Source: Saprospiraceae bacterium (lineage in GTDB: Bacteria; Bacteroidota; Bacteroidia; Chitinophagales; Saprospiraceae). From it: a stretch of DNA of 64,000 bases. Location: contig JADJWV010000002.1 of the NCBI GenBank assembly GCA_016716185.1, positions 2,022,501-2,086,500 of the forward strand, in the 5' to 3' direction. The notes beneath the pieces were generated by a model. It saw only the letters and a program-made list of their open reading frames with translations, ran no database searches and was not told the DNA's origin. Position numbers and translations under genes: made by a program. Shown piece after piece: positions 16,058 through 26,500 of this stretch. Numbering within the stretch: the stretch's first letter is position 1; the number at the start of each line of letters is the position of its first letter.

Positions 16058-18604
16058 ATGAATAAAAAGTTTTCCCAAAAAGTAAAAAAAGTACTTGCCA
16101 ATAGCCGGGAAGAATCGCTAAGATTGGGTCACGACTACATTGGCACCGAACACATTCTCCTGGGCCTTATACAGGAGACGGATACACTGGCAGTCAGTGT
16201 TCTCAAATCACTGAAAGTGGATTTAAATGATTTGAAATTTAAACTTGAAGAATCTATCCCTGTCAAGAAAGGGAATGAAGCCACATTTCAAGTGGGCAAT
16301 TTGCCCTTAAACAAACATGCAGAAAAGGTATTGAAATTTACCTATCTCGAAGCCAAAGTCAATAAGGAGGAGGAAATTTATCCCGAACATTTGGTTTTGA
16401 GCTTACTTAAACATCACGACAATCTGGCTTCCCAGATCCTCGAAGATTTTAATGTAGATTACGAGACCTTCAGAAATGAGCTGGAATTTCTGGTTGAACA
16501 ACAAAGTGATCCGTCCCTGTTTGAAGACCTTCCTCAAAATGCTGCTAACGACCCCGACCCTTATGAAGACGAACCATCTCAAAGCAGTTATTTAAGGAAA
16601 TCGGGTTCAAAATCGCAAACACCTGTTTTAGATAATTATGGACGTGATGTATCCAGGCTCGCAGAAGAGGGAAAGCTCGATCCCATCGTAGGCAGGGACC
16701 GCGAAATAGAACGCGTATCTCAAATTCTGAGCCGCAGAAAAAAGAATAACCCGATTTTAATTGGAGAACCCGGAGTTGGCAAGACCGCAATTATTGAAGG
16801 TCTTGCTCTTAGGATCGTGCAAAAGAAAGTATCGCGCACCCTGTTCAATAAACGCATAGTCATGCTTGATCTGGCAGCTTTGGTTGCCGGTACAAAATAC
16901 CGCGGACAGTTTGAAGAGCGGATCAAAGCCATCATGAGCGAACTGGAAAAAACCAGGGATGTTATATTGTTTATCGACGAGATCCATACCATCATAGGAG
17001 CTGGTGGCGCTACCGGTTCTCTGGATGCCTCCAACATATTTAAGCCTGCTTTGGCCAGAGGAGAGCTGCAATGTATTGGTGCATCAACGCTGGATGAATA
17101 CCGTCAGCATATAGAAAAAGACGGAGCGCTCGACAGGCGTTTTCAAAAAGTAATGGTCGATCCGCCAACCGTTGAAGAAACCATACAGATCCTGCTCAAT
17201 ATTCGCTCCAAATACGAGGAATTCCATTCTGTTAATTATTCGGATGCATCGCTGGTTAGTTGCGTTAAATTGAGCGATCGCTATATCACAGATCGCTTTC
17301 TTCCCGATAAGGCTATCGATGTGATCGACGAAGTCGGAGCAAGAGTTCATTTGAAAAACATACATGTTCCGAAACCGATTGAAGAACTCGAAAAACAAAT
17401 TGATCAGGTAAAAGAGCAAAAAAATCTGGCAGTAAAAAGTCAACAGTACGAAAAAGCGGCTGACCTCCGCGATCTCGAATCCAAAATGCTCAAGAAACTG
17501 GAAATCGCCAAACAAGAGTGGGAAGTTGAGGCTAAAACGAAGAGATACCCTGTATCAGAAGACGATATCGCAGAGGTGGTTTCAATGATGACAGGAATTC
17601 CGGTCAACAAAGTTGCTTTGTCTGAAAGCAAAAAGCTGGTCAATATGGCTGACGAGATCCGTAAAATGATCATCGGCCAGGATGAAGCCATTGAAAAAAT
17701 ATGTAAAGCCATTCAGCGAAACCGGGTAGGACTAAAAGATCCGAAAAAGCCCATTGGCACCTTCATTTTTCTTGGCCCTACCGGAGTCGGCAAAACTGAA
17801 TTAGCCAAAGGCTTAGCTCGGTTCTTATTTGATTCCGACGATGCATTGATTCGCCTCGATATGAGCGAGTACATGGAAAAATTTACCGTATCCAGGTTGA
17901 TCGGAGCTCCGCCGGGATACGTTGGTTACGAAGAAGGCGGACAGTTGACCGAAAAAGTTAGACGTAAACCATATTCTGTAGTCTTACTCGACGAAATAGA
18001 AAAAGCACATCCGGATGTTTATAACATTTTACTACAAGTGCTAGACGAAGGTTTACTGACCGACGGACTTGGACGAAAAGTGGATTTTAAAAATACCATC
18101 CTGATCATGACTTCCAACATCGGAGTTCGGCAGTTGAAAGACTTTGGTCAGGGAGTTGGATTTGCTACAAAGACCCGAATTGAAAATCAGGACGAAAACA
18201 CCAAAACGGTCATTAAAAACGCCTTAAAAAAGACATTTTCTCCTGAATTTCTCAACAGAATAGACGACGTATTGATATTCAATAGTCTGGAAAAACCGGA
18301 GATGAACAAAATCATCCAAATCGTAATCCAAAAACTCGTTTTGAGGATCGAACATCTCGGTTATTCCTTTAGCTTATCTGAAGAGGCCGTTGATTTTCTT
18401 GCAGAAAAAGGATTTGACCCCCAATTTGGAGCCAGGCCTTTGCATCGGGCGGTTCAAAAGTATCTGGAAGATCCCCTTGCAGAATATTTATTGCAACATA
18501 ATCCGGAGCAAGGAACCAAACTTAAGGCCGTAATTGATAAAGAAAAAGGTCTTATCGTCATCCAGCAGCTCACCAAAACGGGCAGTGTGAAGAAATCTCA
18601 GTAA
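16058..18604 (+). CDS. clpC: ATP-dependent Clp protease ATP-binding subunit ClpC
   Basis: An 848-residue Hsp100 unfoldase. The double Clp-N repeat (about 1-150) begins KFSQKVKKVLANSREE. The first AAA+ domain has Walker A GEPGVGKTA near residue 237 and Walker B VILFIDEIH. A UVR-type coiled middle region (about 430-480) precedes the second AAA+ domain with GPTGVGKTELAKG near residue 570. The segment GQGVGFATK carries the VGF tripeptide position expected for docking to ClpP, so it probably works with ClpP in degrading misfolded proteins. No CIRCE or CtsR site was seen; the 240-nt upstream region holds a hairpin over a promoter-like box. Confidence 0.93.
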   Translation: MNKKFSQKVKKVLANSREESLRLGHDYIGTEHILLGLIQETDTLAVSVLKSLKVDLNDLKFKLEESIPVKKGNEATFQVGNLPLNKHAEKVLKFTYLEAKVNKEEEIYPEHLVLSLLKHHDNLASQILEDFNVDYETFRNELEFLVEQQSDPSLFEDLPQNAANDPDPYEDEPSQSSYLRKSGSKSQTPVLDNYGRDVSRLAEEGKLDPIVGRDREIERVSQILSRRKKNNPILIGEPGVGKTAIIEGLALRIVQKKVSRTLFNKRIVMLDLAALVAGTKYRGQFEERIKAIMSELEKTRDVILFIDEIHTIIGAGGATGSLDASNIFKPALARGELQCIGASTLDEYRQHIEKDGALDRRFQKVMVDPPTVEETIQILLNIRSKYEEFHSVNYSDASLVSCVKLSDRYITDRFLPDKAIDVIDEVGARVHLKNIHVPKPIEELEKQIDQVKEQKNLAVKSQQYEKAADLRDLESKMLKKLEIAKQEWEVEAKTKRYPVSEDDIAEVVSMMTGIPVNKVALSESKKLVNMADEIRKMIIGQDEAIEKICKAIQRNRVGLKDPKKPIGTFIFLGPTGVGKTELAKGLARFLFDSDDALIRLDMSEYMEKFTVSRLIGAPPGYVGYEEGGQLTEKVRRKPYSVVLLDEIEKAHPDVYNILLQVLDEGLLTDGLGRKVDFKNTILIMTSNIGVRQLKDFGQGVGFATKTRIENQDENTKTVIKNALKKTFSPEFLNRIDDVLIFNSLEKPEMNKIIQIVIQKLVLRIEHLGYSFSLSEEAVDFLAEKGFDPQFGARPLHRAVQKYLEDPLAEYLLQHNPEQGTKLKAVIDKEKGLIVIQQLTKTGSVKKSQ

Positions 18605-18620
18605 AATACCTGCCGACTTG

Positions 18621-18628
18621 TATTTTTG
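18621..18628 (+). promoter_or_regulatory. -7 box TATTTTTG for infC-rpmI-rplT
   Basis: TATTTTTG matches TAnnTTTG and ends 23 nt before the TTG start of infC. The -33 element is not clear. Confidence 0.5.
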
Positions 18629-18651
18629 CACCGAATTAAAAACTATATCAT

Positions 18652-19239
18652 TTGAGTCTTAGAGGACCTGTTTACAACAAAAAAGATGCCGTCAGAAGCC
18701 AATACCGTTTGAATGCTGCCATTAGGAGCCCACAGATACGATTGGTAGGCGAAGATTTTGATCAAATCAGTGAGACCGCCGGAAGGAAAATCGAAGCCGG
18801 CGTCTACCCTATCGAGCAAGCACTCCGATGGGCTGAAGATCTTGGAATTGATCTGGTTGAAATCACCAACAAAGCCGATATGCCGGTTTGCAAGATCATA
18901 GATTTCAACAAATTCCTTTACCTCAAGCGAAAAAAGGAAAAGGAAATTAAGGCCAAAACGGCAAAAACCGTTCTCAAAGAAATCAGGTTTGGCCCGCATA
19001 CCGACGATCACGATTTTGATTTCAAACTCAAACATGCTATTAAATTCCTCGAAGAAGGCGCCAAAGTAAAGGCCTATGTTCAATTCAGGGGTCGCGCTAT
19101 CGTTTTTAAGGAACGGGGCGAACTTGTGTTACTTAGGTTTATTAAAGAGCTGGAACCTTTTGGAGTTACCGAAGAGCTGCCCAAATTGGAGGGAAAACGC
19201 ATGCATGTCATACTCACTCCTAAGAAAAAATCCAATTAA
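18652..19239 (+). CDS. infC: Translation initiation factor IF-3
   Basis: A 195-residue protein with the N-terminal IF3 domain (RSPQIRLVGEDFDQ near residue 24), a basic linker (YLKRKKEKEIKAK near 95) and the C-terminal domain (KEIRFGPHTDDHDFDFKLKH). It binds the 30S subunit and proofreads start-codon choice. The only usable start is TTG at 18652: no in-frame ATG lies between the promoter box and the conserved start. A rare start codon for IF-3 is known in E. coli (AUU) and allows autoregulation, so TTG may serve the same purpose here. rpmI and rplT follow. Confidence 0.93.
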   Translation: MSLRGPVYNKKDAVRSQYRLNAAIRSPQIRLVGEDFDQISETAGRKIEAGVYPIEQALRWAEDLGIDLVEITNKADMPVCKIIDFNKFLYLKRKKEKEIKAKTAKTVLKEIRFGPHTDDHDFDFKLKHAIKFLEEGAKVKAYVQFRGRAIVFKERGELVLLRFIKELEPFGVTEELPKLEGKRMHVILTPKKKSN

Positions 19240-19272
19240 AAAGAAATCAGACTCTAATCTGTCGCTTTTTTG

Positions 19273-19280
19273 TATATTTG
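19273..19280 (+). promoter_or_regulatory. -7 box TATATTTG for rpmI-rplT
   Basis: TATATTTG matches TAnnTTTG and lies between infC and rpmI, 21 nt before the rpmI ATG. It would allow separate transcription of the two ribosomal protein genes. Confidence 0.5.
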
Positions 19281-19301
19281 CACCCTTAAATTTTATCGCA
19301 T

Positions 19302-19499
19302 ATGCCTAAGATGAAGACGCATTCCGGTGCGAAGAAAAGGATGAAAGTAACCGGAAAAAATAAAGTCAAGAGTTTCCAGGCGAACTCATCGCACCTTTTC
19401 AGAAATAAATCTAAAAAGGCAAAAGGCCGCCATGCCTCTTCTGTTGTTGTAGATGCCGCAGAGGAAAAACGCATGAAAAAACTTTTAGGATTCGGTTAA
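19302..19499 (+). CDS. rpmI: Large ribosomal subunit protein bL35
   Basis: A 65-residue, strongly basic protein starting MPKMKTHSGAKKRMKVT, the invariant bL35 N-terminus, and ending KKLLGFG. It sits in the conserved infC-rpmI-rplT order, 62 nt after infC, and is followed by rplT after 61 nt. Length is normal. Confidence 0.95.
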   Translation: MPKMKTHSGAKKRMKVTGKNKVKSFQANSSHLFRNKSKKAKGRHASSVVVDAAEEKRMKKLLGFG

Positions 19500-19560
19500 T
19501 CAAATTCATTCACCAAGGTTAAGAGCAGAATTCTTATCTGCCCCTTGAAAATCGAAAAAT

Positions 19561-19905
19561 ATGCCACGTTCAGTCAACGCAGTTGCTTCCAGAAGAAGAA
19601 GGAAGAAAATAATGAAGGCAGCCAGAGGTTACTTTGGCGGTCGCTCAAAAGTCTATACGGTAGCTAAAAATGCCGTTGAAAAGGCCATGAAATATGCCTA
19701 CAAGCACCGTAGGGAAAAGAAAAGAGCCTTCAGAAGATTATGGATCGCACGTATCAACGCCGGTGTAAGGGCTTTGGGTCTTAATTATTCCGGGTTTATA
19801 AATAAGTTGAAATCCAATCAGATCGACCTGAACAGAAAGGTACTTGCAGATCTGGCCATGAATCACCCAACAGCTTTTGCTGCATTGGTTGAAAAGGTAA
19901 AATAG
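19561..19905 (+). CDS. rplT: Large ribosomal subunit protein bL20
   Basis: A 114-residue basic protein starting MPRSVNAVASRRRRKKIM with the conserved AARGYFGGRSKVYTVAKNAV segment near residues 20-39. It binds 23S rRNA early in 50S assembly, and in some bacteria it represses its own operon. No obvious L20-binding leader was identified here. It ends 15 nt from the convergent permease gene with no clear terminator between. Confidence 0.95.
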   Translation: MPRSVNAVASRRRRKKIMKAARGYFGGRSKVYTVAKNAVEKAMKYAYKHRREKKRAFRRLWIARINAGVRALGLNYSGFINKLKSNQIDLNRKVLADLAMNHPTAFAALVEKVK

Positions 19906-19920
19906 ACATTTCACGATATT

Positions 19921-21171
19921 CTAATGTCTGATGGCTTCCACCGGGTCCATCCTGGAAGCGTTCAATGCTGGTATTATTCCGGATAAGATTCCAATCAATA
20001 TGGATAGGCTTAAGCCCAACAGGATATTCTCAAATGAGATATACATGGGGAAGTCCAAAAGTTTACCAACCAGGGTAAGAACAGCCCAAACCATCGATAG
20101 GCCTATAACCCCTCCTATGATGCATAACATGATGGCTTCAAACAAATATTCCAGCAAGATGAAGTATCGTTTTGCACCAAGGGCCATTTTGATTCCAATC
20201 AGCGGAGTTCTTTCCTTTACGGTTACAAACATGATGTTAGCCACGCCAAAAGCTCCAACAAGCATGGCAAACATCCCTATAAAAAATCCTGCATAGTTGA
20301 TCACTTTAAACACCCCCTGCACAATAGAGGTGAGCATGGTGAGTTCGTTCACAGCAAAGTCATTCTTATCCAAGGGTTTCAAACCCCTTACAGGACGAAT
20401 GATGCTTGCAATTTCCAATTTTAATTCTTCCAGATCGATTCCCTTTTTGGCTTTGACATTGATCAATGTAGCCCAATTTGAATGTGCGTGAATATTGACC
20501 AGCTTTCGCGCCGTATTATAGGGCACAAAAATCGCCTCATCATTATTCATGATGTTGATGATGGATTTTCCTTCCTTTTTCAAAACACCGGCTACAACAA
20601 AATACTGCCCTTTTAAATGCAGTTTTTTCCCCGTAGCATCTCCTTGCGGAAACAAGGCCTCAGCAAGTTTATTGCCCAGTATAACCTCATTCATACCCGT
20701 AAGAAACGCCCTACCGGAAAAATAACTACCTTCCAGCAATTCAAGCTGGATCACCTTGTTATAGTCCTCTGTTATGCCAGCAAGAAAAGCCCCTTCTACA
20801 TAATTATTCGAGTATTTCACCAATGTCCCTGGTAAAAAGACCATTATAGAAGCACATTCAGCAAGTTTAGATCTGTCCTGAATGGCTTCGAGATCATCTA
20901 TATCGGGATTCGGCCTGGCCAGATATTTCCAATAGTTCTGGCCGGGCTCCTCTTGCCAGGGCCATTTATCTACATAGATGACATCATTTCCAAGCTTATC
21001 AAAGCTTTGTACAATATTGTCTTCTAAAGAATCCACTGCCGAAAGAACCGCTATGACGCAAAAGATTCCAATAGTGATTCCCAGAAGGGTCAAAAAGCTT
21101 CTCAATTTGCTGCTCACCAATTGTTGTATGGCCTGGTGCAATCCGTCAAGTAGTATTCTTAGTATCAGCAT
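19921..21171 (-). CDS. ABC transporter permease, MacB/FtsX type
   Basis: A 416-residue membrane protein. A first helix (about 20-45, LRSFLTLLGITIGIFCVIAV) is followed by a large periplasmic MacB core domain (about 50-280). Three C-terminal helices form the FtsX domain (about 290-410), ending PALNASRMDPVEAIRH, the usual end of this family. It would pair with an ATPase and a membrane-fusion protein as a mechanotransmission exporter of lipoprotein, peptide or drug substrates. Neither partner is adjacent, so the cargo is unknown. Confidence 0.88.
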   Translation of the reverse strand: MLILRILLDGLHQAIQQLVSSKLRSFLTLLGITIGIFCVIAVLSAVDSLEDNIVQSFDKLGNDVIYVDKWPWQEEPGQNYWKYLARPNPDIDDLEAIQDRSKLAECASIMVFLPGTLVKYSNNYVEGAFLAGITEDYNKVIQLELLEGSYFSGRAFLTGMNEVILGNKLAEALFPQGDATGKKLHLKGQYFVVAGVLKKEGKSIINIMNNDEAIFVPYNTARKLVNIHAHSNWATLINVKAKKGIDLEELKLEIASIIRPVRGLKPLDKNDFAVNELTMLTSIVQGVFKVINYAGFFIGMFAMLVGAFGVANIMFVTVKERTPLIGIKMALGAKRYFILLEYLFEAIMLCIIGGVIGLSMVWAVLTLVGKLLDFPMYISFENILLGLSLSILIGILSGIIPALNASRMDPVEAIRH

Positions 21172-21320
21172 AGGAACTATAAATCAAAAATATGCGTTAA
21201 AGCATCAATCCAAGGCTTATTTAGACCAATTGCTAAAAAATCCATATCACTTTACAACATTCTTATATAAAAAACATTAGATATACTGCAAAACACTTGA
21301 TTTTGGTATATCCAAAAACT

Positions 21321-21328
21321 TATTTTTG
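21321..21328 (+). promoter_or_regulatory. -7 box TATTTTTG for queA
   Basis: TATTTTTG lies 20 nt before the queA ATG. A TTG at 21297-21299 is 21 bp upstream and could be the -33 element. Confidence 0.5.
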
Positions 21329-21348
21329 CGCAAAATTAAAAAGAGCCC

Positions 21349-22413
21349 ATGCGGACCAAACTTTCCCAGTTTACATTTAATCTTCCTAAAAACCTGATCG
21401 CCCAATACCCGGTTAATGAGAGATCGGAGGCCAGAATGATGGTCATACACAAAGACAGTGGTAAAATTGAGCACAGAACCTTCCAGGATTTGTTGGAATA
21501 CGTCACTGAAGACGATTGCATGATCATCAACAATACCAAAGTTTTTCCAGCCAGGATGTTTGGAAGGAAAGAAAAAACAGGTGCCAAAATTGAAGTTTTT
21601 CTTCTGAGAGAACTAAACAGGGATGTCCGGCTTTGGGACGTTTTGGTAGATCCAGCCAGAAAAATAAGAGTTGGAAACAAACTTTATTTCTACGACAAGA
21701 ACGGAAAGGAAGTCCTGGTTGCAGAAGTTGTAGACAACACTACTTCGCGTGGAAGGACCATAAGATTTCTGTTCGACGGCGATCGCGATGCATTTCAAGC
21801 TGCATTAAAGACTTTAGGACAGACCCCGCTTCCTAAATACATCACCAGAAATCCCGAACCATCAGATGAAGAACGATATCAAACTATTTATGCCAGTGAA
21901 ATTGGAGCCGTTGCTGCACCTACAGCAGGGCTGCATATGAGTCGCGAGTTGTATAAAATGCTTCAGATTAAAGGCTTAAATTTTGGCGAAATAACCCTTC
22001 ATGTTGGCCTCGGTACATTCAGGACAATCGATGTTGAAGATCTTTCCAAACACAAAATGGAAGCAGAATATTTCAGAATTCCAGATGAGACTGCCGACCT
22101 GGTCAACAAAGCAAAAGACAACAACAAAAGCATTTTTGCTTTGGGAACAACCAGTATGCGTGCTTTGGAGTCCTCAGTAACCGCATCCCGCTATTTGAGA
22201 GCTGCCGAAGGCTGGACCAATTTATTTATTTATCCCCCGTATGAATTCAGAATTGCCAATAAACTGATCACAAATTTTCATTTGCCTAAATCCAGTTTGC
22301 TGATTATGGTTTCTGCATTTACCGGACATGAGTTACTTACAGAGGCCTACGAAATTGCTATAAAAGAAAAATACAGGTTCTTTAGCTATGGCGATTCCAT
22401 GCTTATTGTTTAA
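21349..22413 (+). CDS. queA: S-adenosylmethionine:tRNA ribosyltransferase-isomerase QueA
   Basis: A 354-residue protein starting MRTKLSQFTFNLPKNLIAQYP, with INNTKVFPARMFGRK near residue 62, VAAPTAGLHMS near 188 and HVGLGTFRTID near 222, all QueA signatures. It transfers and isomerises the ribose of SAM onto preQ1-modified tRNA to make epoxyqueuosine at the wobble position of GUN-anticodon tRNAs. Such a tRNA, tRNA-Tyr(GTA), is encoded near 63.1 kb. Length matches the family. Confidence 0.93.
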   Translation: MRTKLSQFTFNLPKNLIAQYPVNERSEARMMVIHKDSGKIEHRTFQDLLEYVTEDDCMIINNTKVFPARMFGRKEKTGAKIEVFLLRELNRDVRLWDVLVDPARKIRVGNKLYFYDKNGKEVLVAEVVDNTTSRGRTIRFLFDGDRDAFQAALKTLGQTPLPKYITRNPEPSDEERYQTIYASEIGAVAAPTAGLHMSRELYKMLQIKGLNFGEITLHVGLGTFRTIDVEDLSKHKMEAEYFRIPDETADLVNKAKDNNKSIFALGTTSMRALESSVTASRYLRAAEGWTNLFIYPPYEFRIANKLITNFHLPKSSLLIMVSAFTGHELLTEAYEIAIKEKYRFFSYGDSMLIV

Positions 22414-22461
22414 AATCGAATTTTCCAATCATTGCAAAACCCATAAAAAGAAAATACACCT

Positions 22462-22683
22462 ATGTACTGGACATTAGAACTGGCTCACCATCTTGAAGAA
22501 GCACCCTGGCCTGCAACACGAGATGAGCTCATTGATTTCGCCATACGAAACGGAGCTCCTATCGAAGTGCTTGAAAACCTTCAGGAACTGGAAGACGAGG
22601 AAGAGATTTACGAAAGCATGGAAGATATTTGGCCGGACTATCCCCGGAAAGATGATTTCCTGTTTAATGAAGATGAATTTTAA
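22462..22683 (+). CDS. DUF2795 domain-containing protein
   Basis: A 73-residue acidic protein starting MYWTLELAHHLEEAPWPATR, with the DUF2795 pattern WPATRDELIDFAIRNGAP followed by VLENLQELEDEEEIYESMED. The family is small and cytoplasmic with unknown function. It lies 48 nt after queA and is followed by a strong terminator, so it may share the queA transcript. Confidence 0.82.
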   Translation: MYWTLELAHHLEEAPWPATRDELIDFAIRNGAPIEVLENLQELEDEEEIYESMEDIWPDYPRKDDFLFNEDEF

Positions 22684-22688
22684 ACCAC

Positions 22689-22720
22689 AATCCCGTTTTT
22701 TAAACAACGGGATTTTTTTT
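22689..22720 (+). terminator. Rho-independent terminator after queA-DUF2795
   Basis: ATCCCGTT and AACGGGAT form the stem around a short A/T loop, followed by eight T residues. It begins 6 nt after the DUF2795 stop codon. Confidence 0.85.
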
Positions 22721-22742
22721 ACTTGAGCATGTCAGAAAACTC

Positions 22743-23408
22743 ATGATCATTGCCATTGACGGACATTCAGCTTGCGGTAAAAGTACTCTGGCCAGAGATT
22801 TGGCTCATGCATTGGGTTTTCTATATATAGATTCCGGAGCCATGTACCGGGCTGTTACCTTGTATTTTCGCAGTAAAAATATTTTACCCACAGATTCTGA
22901 ATCCATAAGCAAACAAATCGACCTCATCCATATTCATTTTGAAAAAACAGAATCGTCTCACTTGATCCTGAACAACCAGGATGTTTCTGAAACAATTCGT
23001 TCAAGTGAAATCAACGATTGGGTTAGCGATTATGCTACTATACCGATCGTTCGTAAGAGAATGGTGGAATTACAAAGAAATTTGTCGGCAGATTCTGATG
23101 TAGTGATGGATGGCAGAGATATCGGCAGTGTGGTATTTCCACAAGCAGAAGTTAAATTTTTCGTAACTGCCGATATAGAAACACGTACACAACGACGGTT
23201 CATTGAATTGCAGGAAAGAGGAATTCATGCAGATTACCAGTCTGTTAAAATCAACTTATTAAAAAGAGATCAGATAGATTCCACCAGGCTTGACAGCCCT
23301 TTAATCCAATGTGTTGACGCCGTTGTCATTGACAATAGCAGGATGACCCGTTCTGAACAACTTCAAGTCGCTCTGGACACCATCAGGGGGAAGCAAATTT
23401 TAAAATAG
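22743..23408 (+). CDS. cmk: Cytidylate kinase
   Basis: A 221-residue P-loop kinase. It has Walker A DGHSACGKSTLA at residues 6-17, the CMP-binding motif YIDSGAMYRAVTLYF near 29-43, VVMDGRDIGSVVFP near 120 and the lid region RTQRRFIELQERG near 150. It phosphorylates CMP and dCMP using ATP. The ATG at 22743 lies 22 nt after the preceding terminator; no clear promoter box was found in this short gap. Confidence 0.93.
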   Translation: MIIAIDGHSACGKSTLARDLAHALGFLYIDSGAMYRAVTLYFRSKNILPTDSESISKQIDLIHIHFEKTESSHLILNNQDVSETIRSSEINDWVSDYATIPIVRKRMVELQRNLSADSDVVMDGRDIGSVVFPQAEVKFFVTADIETRTQRRFIELQERGIHADYQSVKINLLKRDQIDSTRLDSPLIQCVDAVVIDNSRMTRSEQLQVALDTIRGKQILK

Positions 23409-23536
23409 TTCCGGCAAAAACCAGGCATATTTCGGTTATCCGGATTCCAGCTTCTTTAACCCGGCTTCAAGAATCGCAAATTATATTCTCTCCTTTTCCT
23501 TTTCCTTTTCTATTTGACTATTAAAAACAACTTAAT

Positions 23537-23566
23537 AAAAAAGGGCTGTCTCAATCCAGACAGCCC
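23537..23566 (-). terminator. Rho-independent terminator of the 1910-residue surface protein gene
   Basis: The minus strand has a perfect 9-bp stem (GGGCTGTCT/AGACAGCCC) with a 6-nt loop, followed by six T residues. It lies 26 nt past the stop codon at 23592. On the plus strand no T run follows, so it is not a good cmk terminator. Confidence 0.85.
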
Positions 23567-23591
23567 TCTCCATTATGTTTGTAAATTGAAT

Positions 23592-26500
23592 TTATCTCAA
23601 TAGAGTAAATTCTCCCTTGTATTTATCAAATCCAAGTGAACCATAGAACTGGATCTCCGCATAAAAAACATAAACTCCAGGAAGGGCTTTCTTTCCTTTC
23701 AGATTTCCATCCCAACCAACTTTATTATCTATGTTTCCGTCGAGTAAATCCTGACCGGAATACACCAATTCACCCCATCGATCATAGATGTTTAAGGTCT
23801 TAATCTTGGTTACGCGTTTTCCTTTCAGATTCCACAATTCATTGATTCCATCGCCATTCGGTGAAAATACATTAGGCCACCAAATATCCTTAATGATGCG
23901 CACTACAACTGTAATTCTTTCCTGGATTTCGCAGCCAGCGGCATCGATTACAGTCACAAGGAAATCACGGGTAGTATCGGCAGCATAACGGAGCTTGGTA
24001 TCCCAGGGTACATTCTGATTCAGATTTAACCAATTGGTATCTCTGTAAGCAGCAGTACCACCAGAAACGTAATTCAGCATGGTATCGAGGTATACGATTT
24101 CATCCTGGTCAACCACAATGAGTTTATCTACCCCAATGCCCAATTGTCCTGGTTCAATCAATGTCAAAGTTGTATCGTGCTCACAACCATTTACATCGCG
24201 AACAACCAATTTATAACTTCCTTCACCAAGGTTGGGATAACTTCTGTTGGTAGTAAACGGACCATTGTTGAATGAATAGGTCAGACCATTAGCCGGGCCC
24301 GTTGCAATGACACCGGTAATATCGATATTACCATTGCGTTCTCCATGACATTTTGGATTACCTGCATTGAGGTCAAATCCAGCAAGCGGATTTCCAATTT
24401 CAGATACCGTGATGTCAGTAAGTTCCGTACAACCGTTAGTCTGGTCTTTAACCAAAACGGAATATGTACCTGGCCTGTCTATCGTAATCCGTGGAGTACC
24501 CAGGCCGCTAACAATACTACCATTAGCTGTTGCCCAGTTGAATGCTGAAATCGGACCGGCTTGACCGGTAGAACCGCTTGCATCCAATTGGATCTGCTTA
24601 ACCGTACAAGTCAATTGGCCAATTTGAGAAATATTTGGCGTAGGCTTACGCTTATCTTCAGCTACATTAATCGTTGCCAATTCCTGACAACCGTTAGTAG
24701 TATTGGTAATTAACATGGTATAAGTACCTGTAGCATCTACTGTAGGATTATAGCTTGACCCATTCTGAATATTTCCAGGTCCACTCCAGTTTACGATGTA
24801 ATTCGGTCCTTTAGAAGAAGCATTTCCGTCGAGTCCTACAGTCAAACGATCGCAGGTTATCAATTCCGGATTACCAATGTTGACCGTTGGTTTAACTACA
24901 TTCAAAGTAATGTTATAGGTGATCTGATGCGTACAATTTGTAACAGGATCTGTCACAAGTAAAGTATATGTACCTTCTTTATTGATATCTACTGTACCGC
25001 CATTCACCTGACCTGGATTTACAAATTGACCATTGGCAGTACTCCATGCATAATTCAAATTAGCACCGGAACCGCTGGTAGATGAACTACCGTCTAATGT
25101 TATGCTTGTTACAGCACAGGTAAGAATCGCTGGACCAGAAATAGCAGCTACAGGATATGCATACCAGGTTACCGGAACAGCTGCAGCTTTTAAACATCTG
25201 TCTGTGAGAACCACATTTCCGGTTGCCGGATCCAGATTACCCATGAATACAGCGATGTAATAGGTTTTACCTAATTGCATAGTCCCTGCATCAAAAGTAA
25301 AACTGCCATTGCTGTTAAAACTCAGAATACTTCCATTTCTCGGATCATTTTGATTTCCATCATAAAGTGCGAAACGAATAACATCATTGCCATCTGGATT
25401 CCCCGATGCAGCATTGTAGTTTGCTTGTGCAGTACCGTCAGCACAAAGTATAATCGGAGTTTGATCGAGATTTCCTAATCCACTGATGCATGGACATTCA
25501 TAAGTATTTGAAGTAGTATCCGGCAAACAATTATGTCTGTCATTGATGATCAGGGTATATGTTGAATTGTTATCGATCCAGTCGGTTTGCCAGGTATTTG
25601 CACCAATAAAACTACCCGGTAAATTTCCACCCGGGAAAGAAACTCCATCAATAGTCCATGAAATCCTTTCGCCATTTTGGCCGTCAATACGCACGCGATA
25701 TTTTTCAGCCGTATTGTCGCACTCGTATGGTGGAGGCACATCAACAAAATTAGGAGAATCCCAATGGGTAATATCAACAGTATCTTTAGTGATACAATTT
25801 TTGAAATCTTCGGTCAGTTCGTATCTGTATGTACCAATACTCGATACCGTTACAGAAGTCTGATCATTTGAAGGATTAGAAATTATGCTCACTCCAGGGC
25901 CACCAATCACTCTCCATGAAGGTGTACCTGTATTTGTGGTTCCATTCAATTGATAGTCATAAAAACAAATGCTATCGTGCGGACCTGCATCCGGATTCGG
26001 ATAATCATACCATACGATAGGTTGATTGTTGGATGCCCTTAAACAAGGATCATTTGAATCCACAATAAGGTCAATAGGCATTGTATCGTTACCAACCACT
26101 CTGGTCAGGAAATACGTTTTTCCGGTAACCATGGTACTTGCATTGAAACAGATCTGGTCGTTTAATGAGAAGAACGTGTCCAGTCTTGGAATAACCTGAT
26201 CGTTGTAAGAAGATTGATGTAAAATATACATGGCATTATCTTCAGGATCGAGAATTGCAGGTACCAACTCGCGGATGCCGATGCACTGATCGACACAAAG
26301 CTCGGTTGGCAAACTATCAAGCAAACCAGCATTGATATTGCCACAATTGCAATTGTAGTTGTCGATGATCAGATTCGAAACACAACCATTGGCATCCTGA
26401 ATCTGCACGCTAAACTGCACGAGACTGGCTAAGGTATCCGTCATGTAAATATTTCCATTAATTGTTCCACCGCCAGCAAGAATCGTGTATGGAGGCTGAC

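Noticed and set aside
17084..17515. 143-codon minus-strand ORF
   Set aside because: It is antisense to the AAA+ core of clpC, and Phe-rich composition is typical of a shadow frame.
23543..23566. Terminator for cmk
   Set aside because: On the plus strand the stem is followed by TCTCC, not a T run. The T run is on the minus strand, so it serves the surface-protein gene.
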